From the NCBI GenBank assembly GCA_023411115.1, contig JAEYPF010000009.1:1-44854 (forward strand): 44,854 nucleotides of DNA. The letters run 5' to 3'. The translations under genes and the position numbers were made by a program. Shown here in pieces: positions 32,978 through 41,467 of the stretch. Origin of the DNA: Methanobacteriota archaeon. GTDB lineage: Archaea; Methanobacteriota; Methanobacteria; Methanobacteriales; Methanobacteriaceae. The notes under the pieces are model-generated. The model was not told where the DNA came from. It saw nothing but the letters and a program-made list of their open reading frames with translations, and ran no database searches. Each line of letters starts with the position of its first letter. Positions within the stretch are counted from its first letter, which is position 1.

Positions 32978-34555
32978 TCAGGCTTCTTTCCTAAACCTTT
33001 TAATGACAAAATCATTATCAAGTGATAGAACAAATGAAGCTGCCCGTGGGCCTTGCTTTTTGCCAATTATGGTCTTATAAATGGCCTGGAATGCTTTTTG
33101 AGGTTTCATGTCCAGTTCTCTCAACAGATTATACATTTCATCATGTAATTCTTCTGCAGTGTAGGTCTTCTTTTCAAGAATATCTGAAAGTTTAAGCAAG
33201 AATTCTGTCTGATCTTCGCCAAGAGGCAATTTGGGGATTTTTTTCATAACGTTGAACTTCACGAATTCAGGAGCATACTTACTAAGCCAATTTTCAACGT
33301 GATTCATCCTCATTTCGAGTCTATTCCGGTCTTCTTTGTCTAAATCCTCAAATTCCAAATTATTCATGTACTCTGGAAGCTGTGAATTTTTCTTAAGTAT
33401 TTCAAAGACCCTTTTTATATCCCCATCTGCAATTTGATATGCTACAGTCATGAACCTGTATGATGGTTGGAAGGGCATTCTATCATTTAAATCGATTTGT
33501 GAAATTTCATAGATTTTTTTAGCCTTTTCTCCTTCCTTTTGAGATGCAGGCTCTTCAAAGTCATAGTATATTCTTTCAACACGATCGTACTGGTCAATGA
33601 AATCTAAAAATGGCATTTCAGGGTTAAAATCCTTATGCTTTAAAGGTTTACTCCGGAATATGAAGTAATTAAGCGTTTCTGGAGCTCCAATTTCAAGCCA
33701 CTGTCCGGGTGTAAAGAAAACACCTTTGGATTTGGACATAGCATCTCCTTTAAGGGTTATCCATTCATAAGGTACAGGATATGGGGCAGGATAATCAAAT
33801 ATTTCATTTGATATTATACTGCTCACGTCATAAGAACCTCCACTTGCTGCATGGTCTTTTCCAAATGGTTCACATGTAATTCCAAATATTTTCCATCTAG
33901 CAGCCCATTCAACACGCCATGTTAGTTTCCCTTCGCCTGATTTAATGTCCATTATTCCTTCATGGCCACATTCACACCTGTAATGGACCATATCGTCGTC
34001 GTGTTTGTAGGCAAATGTAGTATTTATACGCCCACACTCTTTACAGATTGGGTTATATGGAAGCCAATCATCTGCAAGAGGGTTTTCTCTGTATTTATTG
34101 AATATTTCGCGTATTTTAGGAGCATTTTCAAGTGATATCCTAATGTAATCGTTATAAATGCCTTCTTTGTACATTTTTTCTCCGGAATATGCCTTTAAAG
34201 ATATTCCAAAGTCGTCAAGTGTATCAATAAATGGTTTTTTAAAGTGCTCTACAAAATTTTCACAGCATCCTTCAGGACAGGGGATATGTGCATAAGGTAT
34301 GCCTAAATATTTCTCGTATTCTGGTGGGAGGGGATAAGGAACTTTTCTAAGTGGATCGTAGTCATCGGCGATCCATATTACTTCTGCAGGGGCTTCCTGT
34401 TTTTTTAAAGCTTTTGTAACTGCGTTTGCTATAAACACGTCGCATGAATTTCCAATATGTATTGAACCTGATATGGATGTTCCGCTTGCAACTACATGCT
34501 CTTTGACATCCCTTTCAAGTAAACTGTCTGCAACATTTTCAACCCAATGTTTCAA
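32978..34555 (-). CDS. lysK: Lysyl-tRNA synthetase, class I
   Basis: The 525-residue enzyme is the archaeal class I LysRS. It has the HIGH-type motif SGSIHIGN (about 29-36), zinc-like cysteines in CKECGRINTTF and CECGHEG (about 174-200), AASGGSYDVSS, and the KMSKS-type loop DAMSKSKG (about 272-279). The C-terminal helical anticodon-binding part is present. It charges tRNA-Lys. The most likely start is a TTG at 34555, behind AGGTGAT; no ATG is available near the site. It is upstream of no partner on the same strand within 300 bases. Confidence 0.96.
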   Translation of the reverse strand: MKHWVENVADSLLERDVKEHVVASGTSISGSIHIGNSCDVFIANAVTKALKKQEAPAEVIWIADDYDPLRKVPYPLPPEYEKYLGIPYAHIPCPEGCCENFVEHFKKPFIDTLDDFGISLKAYSGEKMYKEGIYNDYIRISLENAPKIREIFNKYRENPLADDWLPYNPICKECGRINTTFAYKHDDDMVHYRCECGHEGIMDIKSGEGKLTWRVEWAARWKIFGITCEPFGKDHAASGGSYDVSSIISNEIFDYPAPYPVPYEWITLKGDAMSKSKGVFFTPGQWLEIGAPETLNYFIFRSKPLKHKDFNPEMPFLDFIDQYDRVERIYYDFEEPASQKEGEKAKKIYEISQIDLNDRMPFQPSYRFMTVAYQIADGDIKRVFEILKKNSQLPEYMNNLEFEDLDKEDRNRLEMRMNHVENWLSKYAPEFVKFNVMKKIPKLPLGEDQTEFLLKLSDILEKKTYTAEELHDEMYNLLRELDMKPQKAFQAIYKTIIGKKQGPRAASFVLSLDNDFVIKRFRKEA

Positions 34556-34680
34556 TCAAATCACCTTTATAATCGTAAATCATGTTAAAAAGAATAAGTG
34601 GATTTAAAGAAATATAGAACGTAAAAATTATAATTGTTGTAAATTTATTTTTGAAAGATAATAAAATAATGATTAGTAAT

Positions 34681-35979
34681 TTAATCAAACACATCGGTGC
34701 TTGCTTCGTCTAACCATTCATTTACAATCTTAACTGCACAGTAGCTTCCACACATTGTACATGTGTCTTCTTCTTCTGGTGGTCGTTCTTCTCTTTTCTT
34801 CCGTGCTTCTGCTGGACACATTGCAGACTCAAACTGTGCTTCCCAGTTGAGTTTTTTACGTGCATTAGCCATTATAAGGTCTTTTTCGCCTTGGTGTATG
34901 CCTTTTTGCATGTCTCCAACATATGCTCCAATTCTTGTTGCTATTACTCCATCTTTAACGTCTTTTGCATCTGGTAGTGCAAGGTGTTCTGCTGGTGTTA
35001 CGTAACAGATGAAGTCTGCTCCGGCGCCTGCTGATGCTGCTGCACCTATTGAGGATACTATATGGTCATATCCTGCACCAATATCAGTTACAATTGGCCC
35101 TAACATGTAGAATGGTGCTCCCCGGCATAATTTTTTCTGGAGTATAACGTTTGCTGAAATTTCCTTTAGTGGGATGTGTCCTGGTCCTTCTACAATGGTT
35201 TGGACTCCCGCTTCCCTGGCCCTGTCAATTAATTCTCCAAGTACAATGAGTTCCTGGACTGCGGCTCGGTCTGTAGAGTCTGCTATTGCTCCAGCTCTCA
35301 TGGCATTTGCCATGGACATAACAAAATCATATTCTTTAGCAATTTCTAGAATATAATCAAAGTCTTTGTATAATGGGTTTTCCACTCCATTTTCTACCAT
35401 CCATGCAGATACAAATGCTCCTCCTCTACTTACAAGTCCTCCTTCACGGCCCTGTCTTTTTAATCTTTTGAGGGTTTCACGGTTTACACTGCAGTGAATT
35501 GCCATAAAGTCAATACCATCTTTGGCCTGTTTTTCGATGGATTTAAACATTATATCTTCATCCATGTAAATTGCAGAGCCTTTTTCCCTTATTGTTTCAA
35601 TGGCTGCCTGGTAAACAGGTACGCTTCCTACAGGGATATCTGAAATATTAAGAATCCTTTTCCTTATTTCATTCAGGTCTCCACCTACAGAAAGTTCCAT
35701 TAAAGTGTCAGCTTGATAAGCCATGGCTACTTTGGCTTTTTCTTCTTCCATATCGAAGTCGCAGATGTCTGTTGAGGTTCCGATGGTTGCGTTTACCTTT
35801 GTCCTTAACCCCGCACCGATACCTACTGCTTTGACTTCTCGGTTTACGTTACTGGGGATGGCTATGGTTCCCTGGGCGACGGATTTTCTGATAAATTCCT
35901 CTGAAACACCCTCAGCAGCTGCTACTGCTTTCATTTCCTCTGTTATTATGCCTTTTTTTGCTTCATCCATTTGTGTCAT
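34681..35979 (-). CDS. thiC: Phosphomethylpyrimidine synthase ThiC
   Basis: The 432-residue radical-SAM enzyme converts aminoimidazole ribotide into the HMP pyrimidine of thiamine. Blocks such as GTSTDICDFD, GDLNEIRKRIL, MAIHCSVNRETL, SRGGAFVSAWM, VEGPGHIPL, GPIVTDIGAGYDHI and FICYVTPAEHL are all present. The C-terminal cluster motif reads CTMCGSYC, a CX2CX3C spacing, whereas bacterial ThiC usually has CX2CX4C. Length is typical of archaea. A TATA box lies 45-55 bases upstream and GGTGAT precedes the ATG at 35979. No TPP riboswitch was recognised. Confidence 0.96.
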   Translation of the reverse strand: MTQMDEAKKGIITEEMKAVAAAEGVSEEFIRKSVAQGTIAIPSNVNREVKAVGIGAGLRTKVNATIGTSTDICDFDMEEEKAKVAMAYQADTLMELSVGGDLNEIRKRILNISDIPVGSVPVYQAAIETIREKGSAIYMDEDIMFKSIEKQAKDGIDFMAIHCSVNRETLKRLKRQGREGGLVSRGGAFVSAWMVENGVENPLYKDFDYILEIAKEYDFVMSMANAMRAGAIADSTDRAAVQELIVLGELIDRAREAGVQTIVEGPGHIPLKEISANVILQKKLCRGAPFYMLGPIVTDIGAGYDHIVSSIGAAASAGAGADFICYVTPAEHLALPDAKDVKDGVIATRIGAYVGDMQKGIHQGEKDLIMANARKKLNWEAQFESAMCPAEARKKREERPPEEEDTCTMCGSYCAVKIVNEWLDEASTDVFD

Positions 35980-36024
35980 AGAATCACCATGCTTTTATGA
36001 TCTCTAAACTAAATTAGAATACAC

Positions 36025-36032
36025 TATATAAA
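36025..36032 (-). promoter_or_regulatory. TATA box of thiC
   Basis: Read on the minus strand, TTTATATAG lies about 50 bases before the start codon. A transcription start near 36003 would leave a leader of some 25 bases with the GGTGAT site. The rest of the 270-base gap up to 36252 shows no further element. Confidence 0.4.
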
Positions 36033-36252
36033 AATTATAGCTATTGTTATATTTTCATGTTCTTACTGTAAAAATAATTCCTACATCGAACATTATGGTG
36101 GTTTATAATTTGGATATTAATTAAGTTTACTAATTAGTTGTGGACTCATATGGTTTTAAACATTGATCCCACCAAATAATTTAAAATATCACAATGCTAA
36201 CTTTAACTGGTAGCATATATAATATTTTACTTACCTTTTTAACGTTCATATG

Positions 36253-36714
36253 TTATTTTTTTAAAACAGATCCAGTTAATGTACCATCTATTATACAATC
36301 AAAGTCTACCTTGTCCAGCCAACCAGCTTCTTTAAACATACCCATGTAAGATAGCCCAATGACTTTACCGTCCTTTTTAAGTATATTATCAATCATTTTA
36401 TTTATATCATCAATTTTAACATTAATTCTGGGCATTGTTAATCCTCCAAGAAGTGCTACAACATCAGCATGGGGATCAACAGGTTCAGATAACTGCATTC
36501 CCTGAGGAGTTAGTTCAATTTTCTTTGCGCTATTAACATCAGTTAATGTAATAAAAACAGATTCTTTATCCCTTATAACATAAGCAAAAAGCTCTGCAAA
36601 AGGGGTACATACTCCTGGAACTCCTGCAAATGTCACTTTTTCTGCATCGCCTACTTCTTCTTTAAATGCTAAAAGATTTCCATTTATTCCCTTAAATTGA
36701 TTAGTTTCTTTCAT
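36253..36714 (-). CDS. DUF2124 family protein
   Basis: The 153-residue protein fits the archaeal DUF2124 family: FAGVPGVCTPFAELFAYVI near the N-terminus, a central LLGGLTMPRINV, and a C-terminal KVIGLSYMGMF. It is a compact alpha/beta protein of the kind seen in hydrogenotrophic methanogens. The CTPF motif recalls a redoxin active site but there is only one cysteine, so a thiol-disulfide role is not supported. It follows a mini membrane protein and atwA on the same strand and may belong to that transcript. Function unknown. Confidence 0.7.
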   Translation of the reverse strand: MKETNQFKGINGNLLAFKEEVGDAEKVTFAGVPGVCTPFAELFAYVIRDKESVFITLTDVNSAKKIELTPQGMQLSEPVDPHADVVALLGGLTMPRINVKIDDINKMIDNILKKDGKVIGLSYMGMFKEAGWLDKVDFDCIIDGTLTGSVLKK

Positions 36715-36724
36715 ATGATCTTCC

Positions 36725-36820
36725 TTACTTTAATTTTTTCTTTAATGGATCGTTAATTAATGCATAGGAGATTATAAGTATAGCTACCACTGCTATAACG
36801 ATTTTATATGTTTCAATCAT
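36725..36820 (-). CDS. 31-residue single-helix membrane peptide
   Basis: This short frame lies between atwA and the DUF2124 gene on the same strand, with GTGAT just before its ATG. The peptide (MIETYKIVIAVVAILIISYA, then LINDPLKKKLK) has one membrane helix and a basic C-terminal tail, which fits a small membrane protein with its tail inside the cell. It ends 10 bases before the DUF2124 start, whose ribosome site overlaps its stop region. I do not recognise the family. The tight packing is the main argument for a real gene. Confidence 0.6.
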   Translation of the reverse strand: MIETYKIVIAVVAILIISYALINDPLKKKLK

Positions 36821-36884
36821 TTTTATCACTACTGGTATTGGATTATTTTTGAAGCTTTATGTCCAGTAAAATAGGAAAATTTCG

Positions 36885-38480
36885 CTATTCGTTTCTAAAC
36901 ATCTTTTTCTTCTCTTTAGATGTTAAATCTTCTACAATATCTGCTGGTAATCCTGTCTTAAGGATTTTACCACCACGCATAAGCGAAGCCTGGTCACAAA
37001 CATCCATTACAAAGTCCATATCGTGAGATATTATTAAAAAAGTTTGATTAAGCTCTTTACGCGCTTTTAGTATTGAATCTGTAACCTGTACTCTTGTTAT
37101 TGGATCCATTGTACCTGTTGGTTCATCAAGGATTACAACATTGGGCTCTTTAATTAAAACCTGAGCCAAGGCAACTCTATGACGTTCTCCACCACTTAGT
37201 TCGTCGGGATATTTTTTTAGCAGATTTTCACCATATTCTTCATCGAACCCAACCGCTTTAAGTACGTATATAGCTTTCATTTTTGCAAATTCTGCAGGTA
37301 ATTCTAAACTTATCGCTTCTGTGAGGTTACCTAAAACATTTCTATGTGGATAAAGACTGTATTCCTGGTGAAGTATCCCCAAATAAGGTTTTACTCTTCC
37401 TCTAAATAATGGGCCAGGTTCAGTCATGTCAATCCAGTCATCACCAAGTCTCATATCTACCATCCCTTGACTTGGCTCTGTTAGTCCATAAATTATCCTT
37501 GAAAGTGTAGTTTTACCTGCACCGCTTAAACCAACAATTCCAAAGATTTCACCTTCATTCACATGAAGACTTACACCATCAACAGCTTTGACAACACCTC
37601 TTTCAATTGAATAATAGTGCTTTTTTAGATTTTCAATTTTGATTATAGGATTGTCTGTTAACGTCATTTCCACTTTTTCTGGAAGAGGAACACTATCTAA
37701 AAAGTTCTGGACCACTATTTCAGGATCTCCTTCATGGATTATTTCGCCTTTCTCGAGCCATATTACGTAATCAGAAAGTTTTTTCATTACTTCTGGCCAG
37801 TGAGAAGTTATGATCATGGTAGTATCTTTGTTTTTAACGCCTTCAAGTAAAGTATGGTGTAATAACTCGGCTGTTTGGGGATCTAATGTTCCCGTGGGTT
37901 CATCTGCAAGAAAAATCATTGGTTCTTTACCCATCTGCCTTGCAAGCACTACTCTCTGTTTTTCTCCTCCACTTAAATCACGTGCAATATGGGTTATTCT
38001 ATGTGTCATTTGAGCCATTTCAAGAAGTTCTATGGCCATATACATGCTTTCTTCCTCATCATGGCCTTCAATAGCTTTCATAACATTGTCTATTACAGTA
38101 TCGTCTTCATAGAGGGCAAATGTCCTCTGTAGCATTATGGATATTCTGCGTCTTAAACTTGCAAAAATTTGTCTATCACAATTCCAGAAGTCCACGCTTC
38201 TCGCTTCAAATTGTCCCCCGCATTTGCAGGTTTCTTTTTCCATTGATGGGGGTTCAACTCTCAAGCATTGTGGACATATTGCAACATTGTAGATTACCTG
38301 GCCTTCATCTGGCTTGTATTCCTTCATTCCTCGAAGCATATTTATCAGAACTGATTTTCCTGATCCACTCCTTCCGAGAATACCTAATACTGTTCCTTCA
38401 TTTACATTCATACTGATATCTTTTAAGACATTAGCATCATTGAAACTTTTTGAAACATTTTTTATTTCTATAAATGACAT
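36885..38480 (-). CDS. atwA: Methyl-coenzyme M reductase activation protein AtwA (component A2)
   Basis: The 531-residue protein contains two ABC ATPase domains in tandem: Walker A GRSGSGKS (36-43) and GLSGAGKT (about 313-320), signatures LSGGEKQRVVLA and LSGGERHRVALA, and Walker B ADEPTGTLD/LDEPTGTMD. A small cysteine cluster inside the first domain (CPQC...CKCGG, about 69-87) is characteristic of the methanogen A2 component. AtwA takes part in ATP-dependent reductive activation of methyl-coenzyme M reductase, so it is essential for methanogenesis. It is cytoplasmic. It is 18 bases from the DUF134 regulator gene upstream, probably one transcript. Confidence 0.94.
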   Translation of the reverse strand: MSFIEIKNVSKSFNDANVLKDISMNVNEGTVLGILGRSGSGKSVLINMLRGMKEYKPDEGQVIYNVAICPQCLRVEPPSMEKETCKCGGQFEARSVDFWNCDRQIFASLRRRISIMLQRTFALYEDDTVIDNVMKAIEGHDEEESMYMAIELLEMAQMTHRITHIARDLSGGEKQRVVLARQMGKEPMIFLADEPTGTLDPQTAELLHHTLLEGVKNKDTTMIITSHWPEVMKKLSDYVIWLEKGEIIHEGDPEIVVQNFLDSVPLPEKVEMTLTDNPIIKIENLKKHYYSIERGVVKAVDGVSLHVNEGEIFGIVGLSGAGKTTLSRIIYGLTEPSQGMVDMRLGDDWIDMTEPGPLFRGRVKPYLGILHQEYSLYPHRNVLGNLTEAISLELPAEFAKMKAIYVLKAVGFDEEYGENLLKKYPDELSGGERHRVALAQVLIKEPNVVILDEPTGTMDPITRVQVTDSILKARKELNQTFLIISHDMDFVMDVCDQASLMRGGKILKTGLPADIVEDLTSKEKKKMFRNE

Positions 38481-38498
38481 AAACTCACCAGGTTTAGA

Positions 38499-39092
38499 TT
38501 AAGTTGATCCACAAAGTGGTGTTTCGCATTTAGGACAAATGGTGTTCTTACATGGCACTGCTCGTGTTTTAGGGGATTCATATCCGCATTTTGGGCATTT
38601 GCAAACTTTTGGGGGTCCAACACCCATGCCAGGTCCACCAAAAGATCTTCTTTGAAGTAGGGAATCTTCTGTTTCCCGTGGAAGTTCTTCCTCTTCCGTG
38701 ATAATATCTATATTTTCTGATTGACAGTCAGGGCATTTTTCGTACTCTTTTTTAGGATTATTCCACTGGAAACCACAAACATTACATTTGTAACTTTTTT
38801 TGTCAGTTATTTGCTCTCCCCCTACAATCATTATCATATTTCCCTCAATCAAGGCTTTGGATATTTTTTTCCGGGCAGAAGTTAGGATTCGATGAAATGT
38901 AGGCTGTGAAACCCCCATAATTTCTGCGGATTTTTTCTGTTGAACATCATGGTAGTCCCTGAGTCTAATAGCTTCAAATTCATCTATCGTGATCTCAATA
39001 GGTTCTATATCATCAGGATTTTCTGTATCTGGCTTAAAACAGCGTATTTGTGGATTTTCTGATATCTTTCTAAATATTCGAGGCCTTGGCAT
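38499..39092 (-). CDS. DUF134 (UPF0251) DNA-binding regulator with zinc ribbons
   Basis: The 197-residue protein starts with the family hallmark MPRPRIFRKI. Then comes ITIDEFEAIRLRDYHDVQQKKSAEIMGVSQPTF in parts, a helix-turn-helix (about 45-80), and two zinc-ribbon-like cysteine sets near the C-terminus (CNVCGF...CPDC and CPKCGYES...CPKCETPLCG). DUF134 proteins usually sit beside NifX-like proteins, as here. There is no ribosome site: the TATA-like CTTATATTT lies about 28 bases before the ATG, so the mRNA may be leaderless. A 14-bp palindrome lies between that TATA and the start, the right place for autorepression. Confidence 0.85.
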   Translation of the reverse strand: MPRPRIFRKISENPQIRCFKPDTENPDDIEPIEITIDEFEAIRLRDYHDVQQKKSAEIMGVSQPTFHRILTSARKKISKALIEGNMIMIVGGEQITDKKSYKCNVCGFQWNNPKKEYEKCPDCQSENIDIITEEEELPRETEDSLLQRRSFGGPGMGVGPPKVCKCPKCGYESPKTRAVPCKNTICPKCETPLCGST

Positions 39093-39095
39093 GAA

Positions 39096-39109
39096 TGAAT
39101 ATATATTCA
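39096..39109. promoter_or_regulatory. 14-bp palindrome, probable operator (site 1)
   Basis: The perfect palindrome TGAATATATATTCA lies at the start of the DUF134 gene, between the predicted TATA box and the ATG. The identical 14-mer, with the same AAAA flank, lies upstream of the NifX-like gene. Confidence 0.55.
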
Positions 39110-39139
39110 AAACTGAAATATAAGTGTTTTCATTTTAAA

Positions 39140-39505
39140 TCATGATACTGGAAACCCTCCAGATAACGAGGTTACCTCTTTTAGTTTTCCTTCCATGAAT
39201 TGTTTTAAATTTATCTCTACACTAATTGATGTAGCTTTATAAACTTTGATTCCTGCATTTTTCATCATTTGGAAAGCAACAGGGCCTAATTTTCCCGAAA
39301 TTAAGATTTTAATTCCATAATCTATAAGAAAATATGCTGCAGTGTTCCCTGATCCTGATTTATTTTTAGCAGAATTCTCAACAATTAATTTATCTTTGAT
39401 TTTATCTTTCTCTACATCTGCAATTACAAAAGCAGAACTCCTTCCAAATATGGGGCTTATATCAGCATCTAAAGTATATCCAGTTGATGCAACAGCTATT
39501 TTCAC
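39140..39505 (-). CDS. Dinitrogenase iron-molybdenum cofactor family protein (NifX/NifB-C type)
   Basis: The 121-residue protein is a single small alpha/beta domain of the NifX/NafY/MTH1175 type: MKIAVASTGYTLDADISPIFGRSS at the start (shown as GRSSAFVIADVEKD), NTAAYFLIDYGIKILIS, and LGPVAFQMMKNAGIKVY. Free-standing copies beside DUF134 proteins are common in anaerobic archaea and bacteria. They may bind or carry an iron-sulfur or metal cofactor outside nitrogen fixation, and no nif genes are in this window. It starts at GTG (39505) with AAAGGAGAT upstream. It would be transcribed with the DUF134 gene, whose palindrome it shares. Confidence 0.85.
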   Translation of the reverse strand: MKIAVASTGYTLDADISPIFGRSSAFVIADVEKDKIKDKLIVENSAKNKSGSGNTAAYFLIDYGIKILISGKLGPVAFQMMKNAGIKVYKATSISVEINLKQFMEGKLKEVTSLSGGFPVS

Positions 39506-39616
39506 ATTAGCATCTCCTTTTACAATTTTCTCTAATTTAATGGGTTATAATATTCTAAGTCAAATTAAGGTGTTTATTTGAGATTTAAAATGTCACTTAA
39601 ATGGCTTTTTAAGTTA

Positions 39617-39630
39617 TGAATATATATTCA
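39617..39630. promoter_or_regulatory. 14-bp palindrome, probable operator (site 2)
   Basis: An identical copy of TGAATATATATTCA lies 112 bases upstream of the NifX-like start codon. It overlaps TATA-like sequence on either strand, so binding here would block initiation of the NifX-DUF134-atwA direction. Confidence 0.55.
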
Positions 39631-40096
39631 AAATTAGGATATAAAGTTTTTGAATTTTTGGATATTGAATTACAAATTAAATAAGTCCTTGATTAAGCTC
39701 AAAATTAAATTTTAGCGGTATTTAATAGTTATATCTATTTAATAAAAATGTAGATTAAATGTAAGCAGCTATGGTTTTAAGTATAAAATCAAGAGGGTAA
39801 TAAACATTCATTTACGCGTAAATTCATCTTAAATTATAAAAATTGCTTTATTCTTATTAAATTTAAAATTAAACTATCTATTAGCTGTTTATTACATAGT
39901 CCGTTTAAATTTTTCGATTTAATTCCTTTCATAAATGATAAAATCATGTGATACAGAGATATCATAAACTAACTATGGAATTAGTCTATCATTGTAGTTT
40001 GATTGTGTGACTCAAAGCTTGTTTAATCATGTACAAGTGTAAATCTGTGCTAATTAAATATGAACTATACTACTAAAGATTAATTGGGAGTTAATT
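39631..40096. other. Non-coding region before the PIN-like gene
   Basis: About 470 bases, AT-rich, with no gene recognised. A perfect 14-bp palindrome ATTTACGCGTAAAT lies at 39810-39823, about 275 bases before the next start codon. It is unusual for having CGCG in such A/T-rich sequence. It may be an operator of the gene that follows. Confidence 0.35.
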
Positions 40097-41365
40097 ATGA
40101 ATGAATTTTATGAAGGGCCAAATTTAGGAAGATTATGGGAAAAATGCACGTTTGTTTTTGACACAAGTGTCTTAATAGGTTTATATACTTATCCTGAAGA
40201 AATCTACGGGGAATTCATTAATATCCTTGAAAATGAAATCCCTAATCGTATATGGGTGCCCAATCAAATTACTTTAGAATTCCGCCGAAATCGTATTCAT
40301 GGCGTGAAAAAAGCAGCTAAGAATCATAAAGACTTAAAAATTACCATTAACAGTTTAAGGCAAGATTCTAAAGATTTAGCTCAAAAAATTATGGCCTTAA
40401 ACAATACCTTTTTCAGTAGCTTAAAGATGGATGGGGCAATTAAGGAAAACTTCAGTGAAATTGATGCTATTTTAGATGATATGTCTGAAACTTTAGGAAA
40501 AAAACCAGATCTCGATAATGATAAAATTAAAGACAAGTTAAATAGTCTTTTTGATGGAAAAACGGGAAATATTTATCCGGATTCAAGATTAAAAGAAATT
40601 TATAACGAATGCAAAACAAATGACCATGATAGGAGTCATTTATGGTCTGAAGAATATGAATACAGCAATTTAGTATTATGGCACTATATATTGGATTACG
40701 CAAAAGAAGAGCGAAAGAACGTCATCTTTGTAACTGAAGATCCAGATTGGTGGATAAAACAGGAAGAAGAATTAATGACACCAAATTTGTCCTTAATTGA
40801 AGAATTTTCAGCTATAGGTCAAGAATTTTATATTTACAGATTAAAAGACTTTTTAAAGCATTCTAAAAAATATTTAAATATAAATATAAAATCAAAGACC
40901 ATTAAATCAGATGTAATTGAAGAACTTATTGATTACTCCAATGAATTAAAAGAACGCAAAAATAGGGAAATAGAAACCCTCTCATCTGACGTTACATTGC
41001 AGGAGATGATTGATAACAGGTTACTCGGTGAAAGTGCTTTACAAAAATTAATCAACCAGAATACAGCATATGAAGCATTGCAAGAGTTAATCAACCAGAA
41101 TCAAATTAGCGAAAGCGAATTGCAGCAAATGATTAACCAGACATTACTAAGTGAAAGTGCTTTACAAAAATTAATCAACCAGAATACAGCATATGGAACT
41201 TTACAAAAATTAATTGACCAGAATATCATAAATGAAAGTGACCTGCAAAAGATAATTACCCGAACTATAATGAGCGAAAGCGTCTTACAAAAGCTAATTG
41301 ATCAAAATACTACAACTAAAAATGCTTTAGAAGAGGCACTACGGAAAAGAAATAATAAAAAGTGA
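40097..41365 (+). CDS. PIN-like nuclease domain protein with a C-terminal repeat tail
   Basis: The 422-residue protein has a PIN_8-type nuclease domain (about 1-260): an acidic start FVFDTSVLIGLY, VPNQITLEFRRNR, and VIFVTEDPDWWIKQE near the end. These carry the aspartates and glutamates expected for metal-dependent RNA or DNA cleavage. A helical middle follows. From about residue 300 come eight tandem units of 13-14 residues beginning LQ-x-hI (LQKLINQNT, LQELINQNQ, LQQMINQTL and so on). PIN_8 proteins occur in defence islands, but no immune partner is visible here. GGGAG precedes the ATG. The G+C and codon use look as A/T-rich as the surroundings. Confidence 0.82.
   Translation: MNEFYEGPNLGRLWEKCTFVFDTSVLIGLYTYPEEIYGEFINILENEIPNRIWVPNQITLEFRRNRIHGVKKAAKNHKDLKITINSLRQDSKDLAQKIMALNNTFFSSLKMDGAIKENFSEIDAILDDMSETLGKKPDLDNDKIKDKLNSLFDGKTGNIYPDSRLKEIYNECKTNDHDRSHLWSEEYEYSNLVLWHYILDYAKEERKNVIFVTEDPDWWIKQEEELMTPNLSLIEEFSAIGQEFYIYRLKDFLKHSKKYLNINIKSKTIKSDVIEELIDYSNELKERKNREIETLSSDVTLQEMIDNRLLGESALQKLINQNTAYEALQELINQNQISESELQQMINQTLLSESALQKLINQNTAYGTLQKLIDQNIINESDLQKIITRTIMSESVLQKLIDQNTTTKNALEEALRKRNNKK
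41028..41195 (+). repeat. 45-bp exact direct repeat inside the PIN-like gene
   Basis: The same 45 bases occur at 41028-41072 and 41151-41195, 123 bases (41 codons, or three repeat units) apart. It encodes ESALQKLINQNTAY in both places. Perfect identity at the DNA level points to recent internal duplication or gene conversion, so the number of units may vary between strains. Confidence 0.8.
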
Positions 41366-41467
41366 TTATCTTGATCTTATTCCCATATTTTTTTCTAAGT
41401 ATCACTTCTTAGTATAACTATTATCCGGTATCAAAAGTGCCTTGAAAAAGCAACTTAATTTTTTAAT
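41366..41467. other. Short convergent intergenic region
   Basis: T-rich stretch between the convergent PIN-like and zinc-ribbon genes. No hairpin of note. Confidence 0.25.

Noticed and set aside
36253..36714. Peroxiredoxin from the GVCTPF motif
   Set aside because: Only one cysteine is present and the rest of the sequence does not follow the thioredoxin fold; it fits DUF2124 better.
39140..39505. Nitrogen-fixation locus
   Set aside because: Only a single NifX-like domain is present; no nifH, nifD, nifK or nifB lies in the window, and free copies beside DUF134 are common without nitrogenase.
41028..41195. CRISPR array from the repeated blocks near 41 kb
   Set aside because: The repeats are inside an open reading frame, encode a protein repeat of 13-14 residues, and have no constant repeat/variable spacer structure.
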